A stretch of 8,414 bases of DNA, taken from Christensenella sp. UBA7707. GTDB taxonomy: Bacteria > Bacillota > Clostridia > Christensenellales > CAG-138. A program made the translations under genes and the position numbers. The notes beneath the pieces are model-generated. The model saw only the letters and a list, made by a program, of their open reading frames with translations, was not told where the DNA came from and ran no database searches. How positions within the stretch are numbered: position 1 is the stretch's first letter; every line of letters starts with the position of its first letter. The DNA is taken from assembly GCA_002482435.1 (NCBI GenBank), contig DLFZ01000194.1, positions 9,083 to 17,496 on the forward strand. The letters are read 5' to 3'. Positions 5,155 to 8,414 of this stretch are shown here, one piece after another.

Positions 5155-7227
5155 TTATTCTTCTTCTTCGTCCTCGCGCTTGGCTTGCTCAATGATCTTT
5201 TGCGCGATCTGACCGGGTACGTCCTCATAACGGACGAATTCGGAGCGGAACGAGCCGCGCGCTTGCGTCATGGAGCGAAGGTCGGTAGCGTATTTGAACA
5301 TTTCCGCAAGCGGCGCCTCGGCAACCACTTCGGTCTTGCCGCCCTCGCGCGGGTTCATGCCGAGCATGCGTCCGCGGCGGCGGTTCAAGTCGCCGATGAC
5401 ATCGCCCATGTAGTCGCTCGGGACGAGAATCTCGTAGCGATAAATCGGTTCAATCAGGGTCGGGCTCGCGTGTGCGCAAGCTTCCTTATAAGCAAGCCTC
5501 GCAGCGGATTTGAACGCGACTTCCTTAGAATCCACGGGATGGTACTTGCCGAAGAAGAGCGTCGCTTTCAAGCCGATCATGGGGTAGCCGGCAAGCACAC
5601 CGCGCTGGAGCGCTTCGCGCGTGCCCTTTTCGACCGCGGGAATGTACTCCCTAGGCACCACGCCGCCAACGATGGCGTTTACAAACTCAAACTCACCGCT
5701 TTCCAAAGGTTCAAAGCGCATGTTAACGACGCCGAACTGGCCGCTGCCGCCGGTTTGCTTTTTGTGCTTACCTTCGGCTTCTGCGGTCGCGCGGATGGTT
5801 TCACGGTAAGGCACCTTCGGGTCAGCCAAAGCGGCCTCCACGCCGGTTTTGTTTTTGAGTTTGGAGCAGATCACGTCAATGTGCATTTCGCCAAGGCCGC
5901 GGATGAGCACGTCGCCCGTTTCCACGTTCTTTTCAAGCGCCATGGTGGGATCTTCCTCGAGGAGCTTGTTGAGGCCAGCAAACACCTTATCTTCCTCGCC
6001 CTGCTTCTTCGCGGAAACCGCAAGGCCGATGCACGGTTCAGGGAAATTGATCTTGTCGAACACGACGGGCGCGGATGCGTCGCAAAGCGTATCGCCGGTG
6101 TTGGTGTACTGGAGCTTGGAGAGGGCGCCGATGTCGCCCGCAATGAGCTTCTCAACGGGAATCAGCTTCTTGCCGCGCATGATAGCGGGCGCAGTCGCCT
6201 TTTCGCTCTTGTCGGAAGTGCTGTTAAAAGGCGCGATGTCTACGGTGAGCACGCCGCTATATACTTTGATGATGGAATATTTGCCGAACTGATCCACCAC
6301 GGTTTTGGCGACCTGCGCCGCAAACTTGCCGTTCTTTTCAATTTTCACGGTTTCGCCGGTTTTAACGCTGACGGCATGCGGGGCAGCCACGTCGCTCGCG
6401 GCGGGCATGTAGTGAACAAGGTTGTCCATAAGCGTCGCAACGCCGATGTTGGGGAGTGCCGCGCAGCAGCCGACGGGCGTGATTGTGCCGTTGCGCACGC
6501 CGTTGTTGAGGCCGCGGATGATTTCATCGTGGGAAAGCTCACCCTGTTCGAAGAATTTTTCCATTAACCCTTCGTCAGTTTCAGCGGCGGCTTCGGTGAG
6601 CGCCTCGGAATATTTCTTGGCGGCAGCCATAAGTGCGTCGGGAACGGCGGTTTCTTTTTCGTTTTTGCCGTCAAACAGCTTGGCTTTCATGTTGACAACG
6701 TCAACATAACCCTTGAATGCGCCCTTGTCCATGATGGGGAGCTGAATGGGAACCACGCTCGGGCCGAACTTTGCGATCAGCTCATCGACGACCTTTTCAA
6801 AGTTGGCGTTTTCACGGTCCATCTGGTTAACGACCATCATACGCGCCATATTGCGTTCCTTGCAAAGCTCCATCGCCTTTTCAACGCCCACAACAGGGCC
6901 GCTAACCGCGCCGACCACGATGAGCGCCGCGTCCGCGAGCGCCATGGCGGCATGCACTTCGCCATAAAAGTCGAAGAAGCCCGGAGCGTCGATGATGTTA
7001 ATTTTAACGTCCTTCCACTCTAAAGGAGCCAGCGCAGCATTGATGGAAATGGAACGCTTGGTTTCTTCGGGGTCAAAGTCGGTGGTGGTATTACCATTTT
7101 CAACGCGCCCAAGCCTTTCAAGAAGACCGGCGTTGAAGAGCATTGCCTCGGTCAAAGTGGTTTTTCCCTCGCCGCCATGCCCAAAGATTCCGATGTTGCG
7201 AATGTTTGCTGCGGTGTAGTCTTTCAT
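5155..7227 (-). CDS. fusA: EF-G-family translational GTPase, EF-G2-like paralogue
   Basis: This 690-aa protein has the whole EF-G layout: a GTPase domain with insert (about 1-285), domain II (about 289-390), domain III (about 395-470), domain IV (about 475-595) and domain V (about 597-680), plus an acidic tail EDEEEE. The GTPase motifs depart from canonical EF-G. The P-loop is GHGGEGKT (16-23), switch I reads KRSISI (57-62) instead of RGITI, G3 is DAPGF (80-84) instead of DTPGH, and G4 is NQMD (134-137) instead of NKMD. A P-loop rich in glycine and an aromatic in place of the G3 histidine are, from memory, features of EF-G2-type proteins. The canonical fusA normally sits with rpsL, rpsG and tuf; this gene stands alone, so the symbol is used in the family sense. 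AGGGGG lies 11 bases before the ATG. It may act in translocation, ribosome recycling or stress; which one is not visible. Confidence 0.9.
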   Translation of the reverse strand: MKDYTAANIRNIGIFGHGGEGKTTLTEAMLFNAGLLERLGRVENGNTTTDFDPEETKRSISINAALAPLEWKDVKINIIDAPGFFDFYGEVHAAMALADAALIVVGAVSGPVVGVEKAMELCKERNMARMMVVNQMDRENANFEKVVDELIAKFGPSVVPIQLPIMDKGAFKGYVDVVNMKAKLFDGKNEKETAVPDALMAAAKKYSEALTEAAAETDEGLMEKFFEQGELSHDEIIRGLNNGVRNGTITPVGCCAALPNIGVATLMDNLVHYMPAASDVAAPHAVSVKTGETVKIEKNGKFAAQVAKTVVDQFGKYSIIKVYSGVLTVDIAPFNSTSDKSEKATAPAIMRGKKLIPVEKLIAGDIGALSKLQYTNTGDTLCDASAPVVFDKINFPEPCIGLAVSAKKQGEEDKVFAGLNKLLEEDPTMALEKNVETGDVLIRGLGEMHIDVICSKLKNKTGVEAALADPKVPYRETIRATAEAEGKHKKQTGGSGQFGVVNMRFEPLESGEFEFVNAIVGGVVPREYIPAVEKGTREALQRGVLAGYPMIGLKATLFFGKYHPVDSKEVAFKSAARLAYKEACAHASPTLIEPIYRYEILVPSDYMGDVIGDLNRRRGRMLGMNPREGGKTEVVAEAPLAEMFKYATDLRSMTQARGSFRSEFVRYEDVPGQIAQKIIEQAKREDEEEE

Positions 7228-7301
7228 GGAAGTTAAATCCCCCTAATGGTGTAGATTGGAACATATAAAAGTAACGCCAGCCATGCAAAGCGCCATTCAA
7301 T

Positions 7302-7330
7302 ATTGTACCAGCGAAGCAGCGGCTTGTAAA
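7302..7330 (-). promoter_or_regulatory. Sigma-A-type promoter of the EF-G-like gene
   Basis: On the minus strand TTTACA (7330-7325) and TACAAT (7307-7302), each five of six matches to consensus, are exactly 17 bases apart. TGG just before the -10 gives an extended -10 element. Transcription would start near 7296, about 69 nt before the ATG, so the gene need not depend on read-through from nrdJ. Confidence 0.78.
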
Positions 7331-7379
7331 CTGTTTTTCCCCGTTCAAAAGGCATTATTTCCTTTTTGCGGCGGGTAAT

Positions 7380-8414
7380 TCAGCCGCATTTCGAGTAGCC
7401 GCACGAGCGGCAGATAACGCAGCCGCCCTCATGCTCCATCTCGCTGCCGCATTCCGGACAAGGCGTATTGACCTCGGCTTCCTCGTCGATTTGCATATGG
7501 CCGTTCAAGGGTTCTGGATCTTTGGCAGGCTCAATAGAAAGCTCAACTTCCGGCTTTTTTGCCGCTCCGTTTTTTTGTTTTTCCTCCTCCGCCCTCATTT
7601 TCGCCACCTTTTCAAGCACCCTTCCGATGGCGTCCGGGCAGGAAAGCACCTTGATGTTGCCATTGACCGCGCGCTGGCGCAGCGTAGAATGGCAGCGAAT
7701 ACCCCTAAGCTGCTCGATGATGGAGTTTACATCCATGCCGGAGCGAAGCGCCGTGGAAACAAGGCGGCTCGTGGCCTCGCTTTGACTCGGGCAACCGCCC
7801 GCACGGCCTAAGTTTGCAAACACCTCGCAGATGCCCTCATCGTCGTAATTGACGGTGATGTACAAATTGCCGCAACCGATCACCACCTTTTCGGTGATGC
7901 CGCGCGTCACCTCCGGACGCGGGCGCGGGGTGATGCGCGCGGACGCAATGGTCTTTACCTCGGTTTTCTTCTCAGGCTTTACGCTCTTTTCCTCTTTTTT
8001 AACACCGAGGTTGAGCACCTGCCCCGTGCGGCTGCCGTCGCGGTAAATGGTTACGCCCTTGCAGCCGAGCCTGTACGCGAGCACAAACGCCTCCGAAACC
8101 TCTTCTTTTGTGGCCTCGCGCCTGAAGTTGACGGTTTTGGAAACGGCGTTGTCGGTATGCTGCTGGAACGCCGCCTGCATGTTGATATGGTCGGCAGGCG
8201 TTATGTCGTGCGCGGTCACAAATACGCGCCTTATATGCTCAGGTACCTCGGCGATGTTGTGGAGCGTGCCCTCTCTTGCGATGCGGCGCATCAAAGCGTC
8301 CGAATAGAAGCCCTCACGCTTTGCAACCTCTGCAAAATACGGATCGACCTGCGGAAGCTCGTCGTTGTCCATAACGTTCCTCACAAACGCAAGCGCAAAC
8401 AACGGCTCAACGCC
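7380..8414 (-). CDS. nrdJ: Adenosylcobalamin-dependent (class II) ribonucleotide reductase, C-terminal part
   Basis: The enzyme makes deoxyribonucleotides using vitamin B12, with or without oxygen. The gene enters from the right edge in frame; 344 C-terminal residues are visible. The stretch GVEPLFALAFVRNVMD and then DNAVSKTVNF, EEVSEAFVLAYRLGCKG and TIYRDGSR (codons within about 8040-8414) belong to the end of the catalytic barrel. A charged Lys/Glu-rich linker (about 7925-8010) follows. Next is a TSCPD domain with CGNLYITVNYDDEG, GGCPSQSEATSRLVS, IRCHSTLRQ and VLSCPDAIG (about 7620-7890). The protein ends in a cysteine-rich tail, CPECGSEMEHEGGCVICRSC and then GYSKCG, whose spacing looks like a zinc ribbon or a redox cysteine tail. 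No convincing terminator follows before the promoter of the next gene. The start and the catalytic cysteine region are outside the window. Confidence 0.94.
   Translation of the reverse strand, partial: GVEPLFALAFVRNVMDNDELPQVDPYFAEVAKREGFYSDALMRRIAREGTLHNIAEVPEHIRRVFVTAHDITPADHINMQAAFQQHTDNAVSKTVNFRREATKEEVSEAFVLAYRLGCKGVTIYRDGSRTGQVLNLGVKKEEKSVKPEKKTEVKTIASARITPRPRPEVTRGITEKVVIGCGNLYITVNYDDEGICEVFANLGRAGGCPSQSEATSRLVSTALRSGMDVNSIIEQLRGIRCHSTLRQRAVNGNIKVLSCPDAIGRVLEKVAKMRAEEEKQKNGAAKKPEVELSIEPAKDPEPLNGHMQIDEEAEVNTPCPECGSEMEHEGGCVICRSCGYSKCG

Noticed and set aside
5185..6567. A 460-codon open frame on the plus strand opposite the EF-G-like gene.
   Set aside because: It lies entirely antisense to a gene with clear EF-G homology. 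Its product is rich in His, Arg, Phe and Ala as expected from the reverse complement, it matches no domain I recognise, and long antisense frames are common in GC-biased genes.
7345..7367. An AAAAGG...CCTTTT hairpin after nrdJ as its terminator.
   Set aside because: The stem has only six mostly A-T pairs and no proper T run in the right place, so I do not call it a terminator.

Overview
The window reads as ordinary chromosome of an endospore-forming member of the Bacillota, most likely a Clostridia-type anaerobe of moderate GC content. The main evidence is a complete spoIIAA-spoIIAB pair followed by the start of sigF (spoIIAC), the forespore sigma-factor switch found only in endospore formers. 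An adenosylcobalamin-dependent (class II) ribonucleotide reductase at the other edge, an EF-G2-type paralogue and a cytosolic HD-GYP protein fit the same kind of organism. I cannot name a genus from the sequence.

Layout from left to right. Positions 1-1159 (minus strand) hold the spoIIA operon: spoIIAA, spoIIAB and a truncated sigF, with a candidate sigma-H promoter upstream. A 233-bp divergent spacer separates it from a plus-strand PfkB-family sugar kinase (1393-2322) that has its own candidate sigma-A promoter and an overlapping inverted repeat. The kinase converges on a minus-strand corA (2414-3424), and a strong two-way terminator lies between them. corA has a clear promoter of its own. 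Next on the minus strand is a soluble tandem-HD protein with an intact C-terminal HD-GYP domain (3558-4829). A 325-bp AT-rich spacer without a convincing gene follows, containing the terminator of the next unit. Then come an EF-G-like GTPase (5155-7227) with its own strong promoter and the 3' end of nrdJ (7380 to the right edge).

The genes appear to be mostly independent single-gene transcription units, apart from the spoIIA operon. Only the spoIIA genes clearly work together: SpoIIAB binds and inhibits SigF and phosphorylates SpoIIAA, and unphosphorylated SpoIIAA releases SigF in the forespore. The other genes serve sugar phosphate metabolism, divalent-cation transport, probable cyclic-di-GMP turnover, a translation-related GTPase function and deoxyribonucleotide synthesis.

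I found no mobile element, CRISPR array, tRNA, rRNA or defence-like cassette, and no convincing new multi-gene system. The points most worth a second look are the altered GTPase motifs of the EF-G-like protein, the degenerate first HD domain of the HD-GYP protein, the operator-like repeat at the kinase promoter, and the unexplained spacer at 4830-5154.
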